From an uncultured Eggerthella sp. (GTDB lineage: Bacteria > Actinomycetota > Coriobacteriia > Coriobacteriales > Eggerthellaceae), in assembly GCA_905203045.1 (NCBI GenBank), contig CAJKUH010000016.1:1-48069 (forward strand): 48,069 nt of DNA. Reading direction: 5' to 3'. The notes beneath the pieces were generated by a model. The model worked only from the letters and a program-made list of their open reading frames with translations, was not told the DNA's origin and searched no databases. Below are positions 1 to 9,127 of this stretch, piece by piece; positions within the stretch are counted from its first letter, which is position 1; every line of letters begins with the position of its first letter. The position numbers and the translations under genes are program-made.

Positions 1-2
1 GC

Positions 3-407
3 CAGAGCCTGAACGCCATGTGGAACCGCCGCCAGTGCACGAAGTTCAACGGCGCTTCGTACATCATCCAGCGCGGTGCCGCCGCCATCTACACTGAGGA
101 AGGCGCGCGCCAGATCGAGGAAACGCTGGACTACTACCGCAACAACGCCCGCATTATCAAGGAAGGCCTTGAGCGTGCCGGCTTCCAGGTATACGGCGCG
201 GTGAACAGCCCCTATGTATGGTGCAAGGCACCGGAAGGCATGGGCTCGTGGGATTTGTTCACCAAGCTGCTTGAAGAAGCGAACGTTATCACCACGCCGG
301 GTGCGGGCTTTGGTCCTTCGGGTGAAGGTTACATCCGCCTTTCTGCCTTCGGCGATGCCGAGGCAACCAAGGAAGGCGTTACCCGTATCGAAAAGCTGTT
401 TGCGTAA
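3..407 (+). CDS. dapL: LL-diaminopimelate aminotransferase, C-terminal part (5' end outside window)
   Basis: The window opens inside this gene; 134 codons up to a TAA are visible, read from base 3. LL-diaminopimelate aminotransferase is a PLP enzyme that converts tetrahydrodipicolinate directly to LL-2,6-diaminopimelate with glutamate as amino donor, feeding lysine and peptidoglycan synthesis. The visible part matches the C-terminal small domain of class I/II aminotransferases of the DapL type: a stretch with FNGASYIIQRGA, then SPYVWCKAP, then the end block ITTPGAGFGPSGEGYIRLSAFG, where the Arg of YIRLSAFG is the carboxylate-binding arginine of the fold. A strong terminator follows 24 bases after the stop, so this is the last gene of its transcript. 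The catalytic lysine lies upstream of the window. Other class I aminotransferases are possible, but the GAGFGPSGEGYIRLSAFG signature favours DapL. Confidence 0.88.
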   Translation, partial: QSLNAMWNRRQCTKFNGASYIIQRGAAAIYTEEGARQIEETLDYYRNNARIIKEGLERAGFQVYGAVNSPYVWCKAPEGMGSWDLFTKLLEEANVITTPGAGFGPSGEGYIRLSAFGDAEATKEGVTRIEKLFA

Positions 408-782
408 AGCTCTAAAGCCTCTTTATGCGAAAGGCCTGCTGCGTTGTGCGGCAGGCCTTTTTTTGTCGGTAATTGCACAGGGTTGGGGCTACTGTGCGGT
501 TTTCCCTTTCACCTGGTCTTTAACACGTTTTGATGCGGTACTGATGCGCTTTGTAGGTAATAGTTTCACAGAAATAGGGGATCATTTGCTTGTTTTCCTC
601 TGCGCACCAAAGCGTTGTTGCGGTGCGCAGAGCTGCAGTTTGCATGCGCTAAAGGGGAGTTCCTACGCTGTGGGGTTTCCATTGCGCCTTTCTGACCAGG
701 CATGATAAACATGAAATGCTTTTTGCACCGCTACGGTGCCTACCTGTTTAAGTAATAAACGCGAAAGCGATAGGAGAGGCAA
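408..782 (+). other. Gene-free region between dapL and the giant surface protein
   Basis: 375 bases without a convincing gene. After the dapL terminator it holds a perfect 11-bp inverted repeat, CTCTGCGCACC (598-608) and its complement (622-632), with a 13-base loop and no T tract, so it is more likely an operator or RNA structure than a terminator. A second perfect hairpin, GCACCG-CTA-CGGTGC, is at 725-739. It overlaps a candidate promoter, TTGCAC at 723-728 and TTTAAG at 747-752 (18-bp spacer). The ribosome-binding site GGAGAGG is at 773-779, just before the ATG at 783. Confidence 0.5.
431..465 (+). terminator. Rho-independent terminator after dapL
   Basis: A 12-bp stem, AAGGCCTGCTGC (431-442) with GCGGCAGGCCTT (448-459) and one G-T wobble, closes a GTTGT loop and runs into a T tract (458-464). 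It is placed to end the dapL transcript. Confidence 0.88.
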
Positions 783-3700
783 ATGGATACGGGAAAACCC
801 GCCCTGGGCAAACGAGTCCTGTCTTCGTTCTTTGCATTAACGCTGGTTATGGGACTGGTACCCGTAAGCGCGTATGCGGAAGTGGGGAAGGCTCAGGAAC
901 AGCAGGGCCAGGAGCAGAGCGAGCAGCCTGTTGCCGCATCTGGTGAAAACGCATCGCAGGATGCAGCATCCGACGCTACCCAACAGGGGAGGGTATCGTC
1001 CGGTTCGAAGGACGAGGCTGCTTCTGGTAGTGCATCGGGCACGGAAGCAGGCGTAGCGGAATCGCCGAAGGCAAGCGGTTCTGCTTCTAGCAGTGAAAAG
1101 GCTGTCGATAACGCTGCTTCCACCAGCAACGGCGAAGCGGCCACCCAGTCCGCCGACAACGGCGTAGTGGTTCAGGCGGCTCAGAAAGATGTTGTTTATC
1201 GCTACAAAGGCGATGTTTCTTTTACCAAGGGCGAGGTTTACAAGCAAATCACATCTAATTTTGGTAGCGGATATGCCTATTACGAGTTAGCTGGCGTTGG
1301 TGTCAAATGTACTGCAGAGGTCAGTGCCTCATGGGGCTTGCTGGACAGGGTTGATCCATCTGGAATTACTGTGCCTGGAAAATATAAAGTTACAGGGGCT
1401 AATTACAATTGGAAGCTTAATCTTGAGCGGACGGACCTTGGTACTTTTTCATTCATCAAGACCTGGGATACTTCCTTCTCTTCCAATATCTCTGAAGGCG
1501 GAATAGAGGTTGTTAACCCTTCGGAATCTGTCCAATTTGACGCCGCGAAGAATATCGTTACCGCCGATAACGGCATTCTGGTGAAGTTTAAAGTAAAGGA
1601 CGTTAATGGCAAAAAAGCTACCGTCACTCGCGTTAGCGGTTCCGAACGTACCGAGATCAAGGCGGACAGCGATGGTGCCTATTCTTTTGCGTCCGATAAG
1701 AACTCAACGATTAAGGTTGATTACGCTGTCAGCAACGCTACGCTGACCGCGAACTTTGATAACGCCTCAGTCTCTATCGACAGAATCGGGGGCAGCCTCA
1801 CTTCTGGTGCTCCAGTTGATGTTCCTGCTGGATACGAGAATGCAGCAACGATAAAGCCAGAGGGTAACTACGCCATCACCTCGGCAGTGCTCTTTGATGA
1901 CAAGGGAAACAAGCAGGAGCTTGTTAGTGATTCGTCGTTTTCTTCTAAGGATACCCGTGCTGCTGTGGTATCCATTCCTGCTCTTGATGCGGGCGTTTCA
2001 TATACCCTTACCGTAACGACTGCCGAAGGCAAACTTGCGCTTAAAAAGAATCCCTCAGCTGCTGTCAAAACCGTTGATTCAAGCGAGTATTATGATTGCG
2101 TCATTGCTGGTGTGATCGATTCTGGGTCGAGCGTTCCGCCTTCGATGACCAGGGACGATTTGAAGATCGAATACAATACCGGCTACGTTTGGCTCGATAT
2201 CAAGAACACACCAATTGTTGGTCATAAATTCGGTTCTAATAAAAACGAAACCATCCGCATTACCTACAAAGGTAATAACCAGTACAGCAAGCTTGATTAT
2301 GTTGAAACTACCATTGATATCGTGAAGACCCCGACCGAGATGGTTGTGGATCCTTCGAGCGTTTCGGTTCCCTTCGGTACGACCGTTGATGCTTTGAAGG
2401 ATGAGATCCTCAAGAACATGACGGTAAAGGACGCTGTTTCGGGAAAGGCCATTGATGTTGCTGATAGCGATATCTCGATAGAAGGCTACGACAGTCAGAA
2501 GACTGTAGAGCAAACCGTAACGGTGAAGTACAACGGTTCTGATTCGTACGATTCTTGCCAGGCTGAAGTAACCGTTACCGTTGCGGATGCTCCTAAAGCA
2601 ACGCTCACCGCTGAGTTCAGCAACGCAACGGTGACCGCGCTCGGTAACCTCGTGAATGAGGGCAGCAACGAAATCCTTGCCAACAACGCGGGCAACATTG
2701 CTGTGACCCCCGCTGACGGCTATGCCGTAACGTCGGTCAAGCTCGATAATGAAGAGCTTCTTGCTGAAGGCTCTTTCAGCAACTATGTTGCAACGGTTTC
2801 CCTGCCTGCGCTCGACGAGGGATCAACCCACACCCTTGTTGTAGAAACCAAGGAATGCAAGCTTGTGCTGAAGAAAAATCCCTCGGCGGCTGTTGGGAAC
2901 ATTGACTCTTCTTTGTTCGTGCAGCGCGTGATTGACGGCGTTCTCGATCTGGAGAATTCGGTTCCGTCCTCGATGAGTCCAGACGATCTGACCATCGAGT
3001 ACAAGGCTGGCTCGACCGATCTGAGCTGGAGGCCCCTTGATTACAACCCTAAGACATGGGAAGTAACCCTACACAAGTTCGGCACTCAGGAAAACGAGAC
3101 CATCCACATCACCTATAAGGGCAATGAACAGTATTGCGAATTGAACACGGGCGATATCGAGATCAGCACGCCTGATGGCCGTCCTTTTGTCCAGATGGCA
3201 ACTGCCAAGACGGATGCTTGGGTCTATAACGATACCGATAAAAATGTTGATGCCGCCATCAAGCGGGCCGTTACCGATCAGTGGGGTCTGACGATCACTG
3301 ATGAAGCAGGCAACCGAATCAGCTACTCTGCCGACGACATCACGGTTACCGGTTATGAACACAAGATTGGCACCTACGAGGTTTCCGTAACTTATACGGA
3401 CCCCGCGAACAAATACCAACCCACCACGATTGAAGGCTTGCAGCTGGAAATCAAGAAGGTTCCATCGGCTTCGTTTGCCGCAACGTTCAACAACGCAACG
3501 GTACAGGCTTTCGGTATCGACCTTACTTCTGGCACGGCTGCCGACATCCCTTCCGGTAAAACCGGCACTGTGGTAGTAACGCCCGAGAAGGGTTACGCCG
3601 TAACCAAGGTTGAACTTGACGGTACGGACATTTCCGACCAGATGCAGTTCGACCAATCTTCCCATGCGGCAACCATCAATATGGCTGCGCTAGTGACCGA

Positions 3701-6700
3701 CCAGAGCTATTCCCTTACGGTTGAAACCAAGAAGGTTTCCATTGCGACAAAAGCTGAACCTTCAGCTGCCGTTTTGGGCCTGACCACGCCTGCGAAGATC
3801 AAGCAACGCGTTATCGATGGCGTGATTGATTTCGGCAATTCGGTTCCGTCCACGATGAGTCCAGATGATCTGACCATCGAGTACAAGGTTGATTCGTGGG
3901 GCCTGTATTGGTGCAATATTACCGAGGCTCCTGCTATTGGTCACAAGTTCGGCACCCAGGAAAACGAAACCATCCGCATCACCTACAAGGGCAGCAGCGA
4001 TGGTCAGTACTGCGAGGTAAAGAGTGGTGAAATCTCCGTCGAATGCATTGATGGCCGTACGCCCACTCATTTGACGGTGGCCGATTCCATCACGGTTAAG
4101 TACGCCCCTGAAGACGAGCTGAAGGCAGCCATTCTGGCAAGCCTGAACCCGCAGGTGTTCAACGACGAAACGGGCGAGTCCATCCAGATTACGGCCGACG
4201 ACATCAACGTTGACTACACCAACTTCAAGCGCGAAGTTGGCACGCAGTACGTAACGGTGGAATACAAGGGCACGGAAGAGTACAAGCCCTGCAAGCTTGA
4301 AAACGTTGCCATCAAAATCACCAAGGGCAACGCCAAGGTAACGGTGAACTCGCAGAACATTTCGTACGGTCAGACGCCCGACACCCCTGTTACCGCTACT
4401 CCTGAAGAAGCCAAGCCCATCTACCTCATCAGCGGTGTTGACGGCAACGGCAACGTGTATGTAAGCATCGACTTCAAGTCGGTGACCATCAGCGATTTGG
4501 TGGGCAAGGATGTTCCTCTGGTGGGGAATAAGCCCTTGCAGGACGTGATCACGGGCATTCTGGGCAACGAATTTTCCGCCAACGATTTGCTGAACAATCT
4601 GGGCACCATCGAAAAGACCTTGAGCGCTTTGGGCGTCCAGGATGCAGCCGATGTGGTTTCCGCTATCCGTACGGCAATCGAAGCCATCGGCAAGGTTGCT
4701 CCGGGTGTTATGGATTCCAAAATCGTGCTGGGTGGCACTCCCACCGAAGCGGGCGTGTACACCATTGCCGCCATCTCGGTAAACCCGAACTATAAAACGT
4801 CGGTTGCCATGGGCTATTTGACCATTGCCCCCGCCACTGAAGATGTGACGCTTGAGTGGAACAGGGAGCTTCCTTCTAAGAACATGAGCATCGAAGATGC
4901 CCGTGACTTCGATTTTGATGTGTCGGCGTGGCAAGGCAGCACTGACGTGACTGGCAAAGCCAACGTGAAGGCTCGCTTCGTCGGCACCGACTACGAAGGC
5001 AATGCATACAACAGCACCACGGCGCCTACCAAGCCCGGCTACTATTCTCAGACGGCTTATGTGCTGGGCGGCAACTACTTCGCCAAGCCTATTTCGCGTA
5101 CCTTCAACATCATGCGCGAAGATGCTGTGCTCTCCCTTTCCTTCGACGGACAGACGGGGGACAAGCAGGCAACTACCTACAACGGCCAGCAGAAGAACCC
5201 CGTTGTGACGGTTACGGACAAGGCGGGAAATCCGCTTGATCCGGGCACCATTTCCATCGGGTACGCGGGCATCACAGCAAACGGCAAGATTTACGCAAGC
5301 ACTAAGGCTCCTACCGAAGCCGGCGAGTATTATGCTTCGGCAACATACTTCGGCGATGCAACGCACGGGACGTCTTCGTTCAAGTGCCAGTTGACCATCA
5401 AGGCATCCGAGGTAACGGTAACGCTGCCTGAGGTTCATACGATTTATGGCGAAGAGGTAGACCATACGTCGGAGGCTTTCTCGCAGATTAGCGGTGGCTA
5501 CATCGCCGATGCCGACAAAGCGGCAATCCGCGCAGGCATTACGTGCGAATGCGCTGATGGCGCTACGGTAAGCGGCAGCCCCTATCTGGTTTCCGCCAAC
5601 ATTCCCGACAGCGTTAAGAACAACAAAAATTACAAGATCACCGTTAAGGGGTCGAGCGATATTGGCGCTTACGGTTTGCATTACGTTGAGAAGCGCCATG
5701 CAAGCGTGACGATTGACAATGCTTCGAAGGCTTACGGCAATGATGATCCTGCGTTTACGTTCACGGTATTCGACGACTATGACGGCACCGAGCATAAGGC
5801 CTTTGTGGATCAGAGCGCTATCGCTCAAGAGCTGGGCATTGCGGTAACGCGCCCCGACAAGGGATCCGAAGCCGGCGAGGCTGTGGGCAACCATGCCCTG
5901 GTTGGCTCTTGGAACAGCAACCCCAACTATGAATTGAGCTTCAAAAACGATGCGGTGCTCACCATTGCGGAGCGCACGATGCAGGTGGAGCTTCAGTCTG
6001 CCTCCAAGTACTACGGTGACGACGATCCTGAGTTCACCTACAAGGTGTTCGACACGTCTACCGCAGGGGAGAAAAAGGAAGTAACCGACCCCGAGGCAAT
6101 TGCCAAGCTAGGCATTTCGGTAACGCGTGTCGCAGGTGATGATGCGGGCCATTACGCTTTGAAGGGCGACTGGACCAATAAGAACTATGCGGTATCGTTC
6201 AACAGCGATGCCAGCCTGACCATCAACGCCCGTCCTATGTCTGTCGTTATCGATTCCGCTTCCAAGATCTACGGCAACCTTGACGAACCCATCACCTACA
6301 CGGTGTTCGATGCAACTACCGATCCAGCAACCGAGTGCGAAGACCAGAAGGGCATTGCCCAGACGCTGGGCATTTCGGTAACGCGTGCTGCTGGTGAAAA
6401 CGCTGGCGACTATGCCCTTACCGGCGCGTGGAACGAAAACAAGAACTACACGGTGAAGTTCAACGAGGATGCCAAGCTCACCATCAAGAAGCGTCCTACA
6501 CGTGTTGACATTGCCGACGTTACCAAGGTGTACGGCGAAAAGGATCCTGCTGCAACCAGCTTCACCTACCGCGTGTTCGACACAGCGTTGAACCCGGAAG
6601 TTGAGTACACCGATCCAAAGAAGCTCGCCGAATTCGGTATCACCGTTTCATGCGGTGGGCATTCTGAAGACGTGGGTGAATACAACCTGGTTGGCGCGTG

Positions 6701-8918
6701 CGCGAACGGGAACTACGAGGTTACCTTCACGGGCAAGCTCACCATTACCCCCGCAAGCGTTACCGTTACCTTGCCGTATGTGGAAACCATCTACGGCAAC
6801 GAAGTGGACCACAGCGATCTTGCTGGCAAGGTAGTGGCTGAAGGCCCCATTACGGATACCGACCTGGATGCCATCAAGGGCACCGTTTCCTGCGAATGCG
6901 GCAAGGGCACACCTGATAGCGGTGTGTGCCAGATTGACGCCACCGTGCCGGATAGTGTGAAGGCCAATAAGAACTACTCGGTAGATATCAAGGGCCCCAG
7001 CGAAGATGGCGCGCATGGTGTGCACTATGTGGCTCCGCGCAAGACGTTGGTAGGCATTGAATCTGCGTCCAAGGTATATGGCCAGGCTGACCCTGATCAG
7101 TACGCTTACAAGATTTACGATGCAAGCGGCGATGCAACCGTTGAGTACTCTTCGGATGAAGCAGCGGCTATCGCAAAGGCGCTCAACATCGAGGTAACGC
7201 GTGAAACCGGCGAAGATGTTGGCACCTACGCCCTGCAGGGTTCCTGGACCCCCAACGGCAATTACCAGCTTATGTTCAATGTTGATGCCACGTTCACCAT
7301 TACCCCTGCTGAGGTAACGGTTTCCCTGCCCAACATCGAATCGACGTACGGCGATGAGGTAACCAAGGAAGAGCATGCCAACAACGCAACGATAACCGGC
7401 CCCATTTCCGACGAGGACAAGGCTGCGGTGCTCGGTGCGGTTACCTGCGGGTGCGATTGTTCTTCGACGAAGGATGTAGGTACCTATACTGTTACGGCGA
7501 AGGTGCCTGCCACGGTGCAAACGAACAAGAACTACACCGTGAAGGTTGAAGACGGCACGCACACCATTAACCCGCGTAGTACCTATGCAGAAATCCAGTC
7601 GGTCGAAAAGACCTATGGCGAGAACGACCCCGCATTTACCTTCAAGGTATGGGATAGCTCGGGTAGCGTATGGGTCGAGTACAAGGATCAGTCCATCATT
7701 GACAGCATGGGCATTTCGGTAACGCGTGCAGAGGGCAACGATGTTGGTGAATACGCGCTGAGCGGTTCGTGGACCAACAAGAACTACAAGCTAGCGTTCA
7801 ACGACGATGCCAAGCTCGCCATTAAGCCTGCTGAAGTGAAAATGGTGCTGCCCAACATCACCACGACATTCGATGATGTGGTCGACCATGCAAAGCATGT
7901 AAAGGGCGTCCAGTTCGACTCTCGCATTTCCGAGACTGACAAGGCTGCTTTGCTTGATGCGGTTACCTGCGGGTGCGGCAACAAGATGGGTGCAGACCAG
8001 GGTACCTACACTATTACGGCCGATGTGCCCGAAAGCGTTAAGAGCAACCCGAACTACCACGTAACGGTAAAGGACGGCACGCATACTATCGTTGCCCGTC
8101 AGATGGTTGTTGAGCTGGAATCCGCTTCGAAGATTTCCGGCGACGAGGAACCGGCTGCCCAGTTCAAGGCTTGGTACGTACTGCCTAACACCAACAATAC
8201 TCAGGCGGTTGCGATGTACAGCGCCGACGATGCGGCGAACAAGTCGGTAGGCTCCCTGGTGCCCTGCACGGACGAAAGCGTTCTTAAGTCGCTGAACATC
8301 ACCGTATCGCGTGAGGATTCTTCCGAGACGCCGGGCGTGTATGTGCTGAAGGGCACGTGCAACAACAAGAACTACGATGTTTCGTTCAGCGAAACAGTTG
8401 CCACGCTTACTGTTTACCCGCGCGTTGATGTTGCGACCGCTTCTGAAGGCGGCAAGGTGACGTCCGATGTGAAGGGCGGCCCGCAGGGCACCATCATCAC
8501 CGTCGAGGCAATGCCCGATGAAGGCTACGTCTTCGACGAGTGGGTACTTACCGAAGGCGACGGCATTATTGCCGATGCCAAGGCTGCAAAGACCACCATC
8601 ACGGTTGGTTCTGAAAACGTTGTGGTGAAGGCGAAGTTCGCCAAGAAGCCCGACGAGCCGGTAACCCCTGTTGACCCGGGCACCGATCCTGGCCAGGGTG
8701 GCGGTTCTGGCAACGCTGATTCCGGCAACGGCACCAACGCCGCACCTGCCGAAACGGCTAACGCTGAAGCAGCTGACCAAGCTGCTGAAAGCGCAACCAC
8801 CACGAAGACCGGCGACTCGCTGGCTTCCACAGCAGCGCTGGTAGCGGTGCTCGGCATTGTAGCCGCAGCGGTTGCCTGCCTGGCGGTGCGTAAGTCGCGC
8901 AGGAACCGCAAACACTAA
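783..8918 (+). CDS. Giant secreted MBG-repeat surface protein, cell-wall anchored (2711 aa)
   Basis: A very large exported protein, probably an adhesin or surface stalk. Residues 1-32 form a signal peptide (KR near the start, hydrophobic FFALTLVMGLVP, cleavage after SAYA). A Ser/Ala/Glu/Gln-rich linker runs to about residue 130. About 318-1183 holds three related modules of roughly 285 residues, each with a beta block (ATLTAEFSNATV-like), a LKKNPSAAV segment and HKFG..NETI.ITYKG. About 1540-2500 alternates two repeat types: seven copies of a MBG-like unit (ASKxYGxxDP...Y.VxD) and four copies of a TLP...YGxEVDH unit ending NKNYxV. About 2605-2665 is an InlB/Flg_new-type beta repeat (EGGKVTSDVKGG). 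The end has a Pro/Gly/Asn linker, TKTGDS, a hydrophobic helix and a basic tail, a sortase-like anchor lacking the usual LP. The gene is monocistronic: start with GGAGAGG, strong terminator after. Ligand unknown. Confidence 0.85.
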   Translation: MDTGKPALGKRVLSSFFALTLVMGLVPVSAYAEVGKAQEQQGQEQSEQPVAASGENASQDAASDATQQGRVSSGSKDEAASGSASGTEAGVAESPKASGSASSSEKAVDNAASTSNGEAATQSADNGVVVQAAQKDVVYRYKGDVSFTKGEVYKQITSNFGSGYAYYELAGVGVKCTAEVSASWGLLDRVDPSGITVPGKYKVTGANYNWKLNLERTDLGTFSFIKTWDTSFSSNISEGGIEVVNPSESVQFDAAKNIVTADNGILVKFKVKDVNGKKATVTRVSGSERTEIKADSDGAYSFASDKNSTIKVDYAVSNATLTANFDNASVSIDRIGGSLTSGAPVDVPAGYENAATIKPEGNYAITSAVLFDDKGNKQELVSDSSFSSKDTRAAVVSIPALDAGVSYTLTVTTAEGKLALKKNPSAAVKTVDSSEYYDCVIAGVIDSGSSVPPSMTRDDLKIEYNTGYVWLDIKNTPIVGHKFGSNKNETIRITYKGNNQYSKLDYVETTIDIVKTPTEMVVDPSSVSVPFGTTVDALKDEILKNMTVKDAVSGKAIDVADSDISIEGYDSQKTVEQTVTVKYNGSDSYDSCQAEVTVTVADAPKATLTAEFSNATVTALGNLVNEGSNEILANNAGNIAVTPADGYAVTSVKLDNEELLAEGSFSNYVATVSLPALDEGSTHTLVVETKECKLVLKKNPSAAVGNIDSSLFVQRVIDGVLDLENSVPSSMSPDDLTIEYKAGSTDLSWRPLDYNPKTWEVTLHKFGTQENETIHITYKGNEQYCELNTGDIEISTPDGRPFVQMATAKTDAWVYNDTDKNVDAAIKRAVTDQWGLTITDEAGNRISYSADDITVTGYEHKIGTYEVSVTYTDPANKYQPTTIEGLQLEIKKVPSASFAATFNNATVQAFGIDLTSGTAADIPSGKTGTVVVTPEKGYAVTKVELDGTDISDQMQFDQSSHAATINMAALVTDQSYSLTVETKKVSIATKAEPSAAVLGLTTPAKIKQRVIDGVIDFGNSVPSTMSPDDLTIEYKVDSWGLYWCNITEAPAIGHKFGTQENETIRITYKGSSDGQYCEVKSGEISVECIDGRTPTHLTVADSITVKYAPEDELKAAILASLNPQVFNDETGESIQITADDINVDYTNFKREVGTQYVTVEYKGTEEYKPCKLENVAIKITKGNAKVTVNSQNISYGQTPDTPVTATPEEAKPIYLISGVDGNGNVYVSIDFKSVTISDLVGKDVPLVGNKPLQDVITGILGNEFSANDLLNNLGTIEKTLSALGVQDAADVVSAIRTAIEAIGKVAPGVMDSKIVLGGTPTEAGVYTIAAISVNPNYKTSVAMGYLTIAPATEDVTLEWNRELPSKNMSIEDARDFDFDVSAWQGSTDVTGKANVKARFVGTDYEGNAYNSTTAPTKPGYYSQTAYVLGGNYFAKPISRTFNIMREDAVLSLSFDGQTGDKQATTYNGQQKNPVVTVTDKAGNPLDPGTISIGYAGITANGKIYASTKAPTEAGEYYASATYFGDATHGTSSFKCQLTIKASEVTVTLPEVHTIYGEEVDHTSEAFSQISGGYIADADKAAIRAGITCECADGATVSGSPYLVSANIPDSVKNNKNYKITVKGSSDIGAYGLHYVEKRHASVTIDNASKAYGNDDPAFTFTVFDDYDGTEHKAFVDQSAIAQELGIAVTRPDKGSEAGEAVGNHALVGSWNSNPNYELSFKNDAVLTIAERTMQVELQSASKYYGDDDPEFTYKVFDTSTAGEKKEVTDPEAIAKLGISVTRVAGDDAGHYALKGDWTNKNYAVSFNSDASLTINARPMSVVIDSASKIYGNLDEPITYTVFDATTDPATECEDQKGIAQTLGISVTRAAGENAGDYALTGAWNENKNYTVKFNEDAKLTIKKRPTRVDIADVTKVYGEKDPAATSFTYRVFDTALNPEVEYTDPKKLAEFGITVSCGGHSEDVGEYNLVGACANGNYEVTFTGKLTITPASVTVTLPYVETIYGNEVDHSDLAGKVVAEGPITDTDLDAIKGTVSCECGKGTPDSGVCQIDATVPDSVKANKNYSVDIKGPSEDGAHGVHYVAPRKTLVGIESASKVYGQADPDQYAYKIYDASGDATVEYSSDEAAAIAKALNIEVTRETGEDVGTYALQGSWTPNGNYQLMFNVDATFTITPAEVTVSLPNIESTYGDEVTKEEHANNATITGPISDEDKAAVLGAVTCGCDCSSTKDVGTYTVTAKVPATVQTNKNYTVKVEDGTHTINPRSTYAEIQSVEKTYGENDPAFTFKVWDSSGSVWVEYKDQSIIDSMGISVTRAEGNDVGEYALSGSWTNKNYKLAFNDDAKLAIKPAEVKMVLPNITTTFDDVVDHAKHVKGVQFDSRISETDKAALLDAVTCGCGNKMGADQGTYTITADVPESVKSNPNYHVTVKDGTHTIVARQMVVELESASKISGDEEPAAQFKAWYVLPNTNNTQAVAMYSADDAANKSVGSLVPCTDESVLKSLNITVSREDSSETPGVYVLKGTCNNKNYDVSFSETVATLTVYPRVDVATASEGGKVTSDVKGGPQGTIITVEAMPDEGYVFDEWVLTEGDGIIADAKAAKTTITVGSENVVVKAKFAKKPDEPVTPVDPGTDPGQGGGSGNADSGNGTNAAPAETANAEAADQAAESATTTKTGDSLASTAALVAVLGIVAAAVACLAVRKSRRNRKH
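1735..4330 (+). repeat. Three tandem modules of about 860 bp inside the giant surface gene
   Basis: Three consecutive modules start near 1735, 2605 and 3460. They share DNA and protein segments: AAxTAxFxNATV openings, then LKKNPSAAV (or AEPSAAV) followed by VI-DGV-D and SVPxSM, then HKFGxxxNETIxITYKG. The second and third are closest at DNA level (for example the TCGATGAGTCCAGACGATCTG region near 2970 and its counterpart near 3852). This looks like internal duplication. Module borders are approximate. Confidence 0.7.
5400..8430 (+). repeat. Alternating MBG-type repeat array in the giant surface gene
   Basis: Seven units with the ASKxYGxxDP signature begin near 5701, 5985, 6240, 6505, 7050, 7590 and 8103; the last is degenerate (KISGDEEP). 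Four units of a second type with TLPxxxTxYGxEVDH begin near 5410, 6760, 7313 and 7834. The 19-base string GGCATTTCGGTAACGCGTG recurs in several units, showing recent DNA-level similarity and a possible substrate for recombination or slippage. Confidence 0.75.
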
Positions 8919-8946
8919 CCGTTCTTTCGGCTAGCGTGCGATGAAA

Positions 8947-8980
8947 AAGAAGGACCCCAGCACTGCTGGGGTCCTTCTTC
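8947..8980. terminator. Bidirectional terminator between the giant surface gene and bsh
   Basis: A 15-bp perfect stem (8947-8961 with 8965-8979) closes on a 3-base loop. On the minus strand it is followed by TTTTT, and on the plus strand by a pyrimidine-rich tail. It can end both the surface-protein gene and the convergent hydrolase gene. Confidence 0.85.
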
Positions 8981-9127
8981 GTCTTTCGGTGCAGTGCGCC
9001 GGGCAATGTAGGCAGCAACCTCGTTTTGAGTAAAGTTGTGGCATTATCGCAGTGCGGCGTGTTTGGTTTGCATTGCCGTGAACCGCGAGGCGGGCACGAT
9101 TGGCTGGCTTCGCTTTTCGCTTAGTTC

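Noticed and set aside
3762..5894. A 710-codon open frame on the minus strand inside the giant surface gene
   Set aside because: It is the mirror of a repetitive coding region with few stop codons on the opposite strand. The translation is rich in Arg, His and Val without family motifs, it has no ribosome-binding site, and the plus-strand protein is clearly real.
7791..8915. A 374-codon minus-strand frame at the end of the giant surface gene
   Set aside because: Same mirror effect of the repeat array; no start signal and no recognisable domain.
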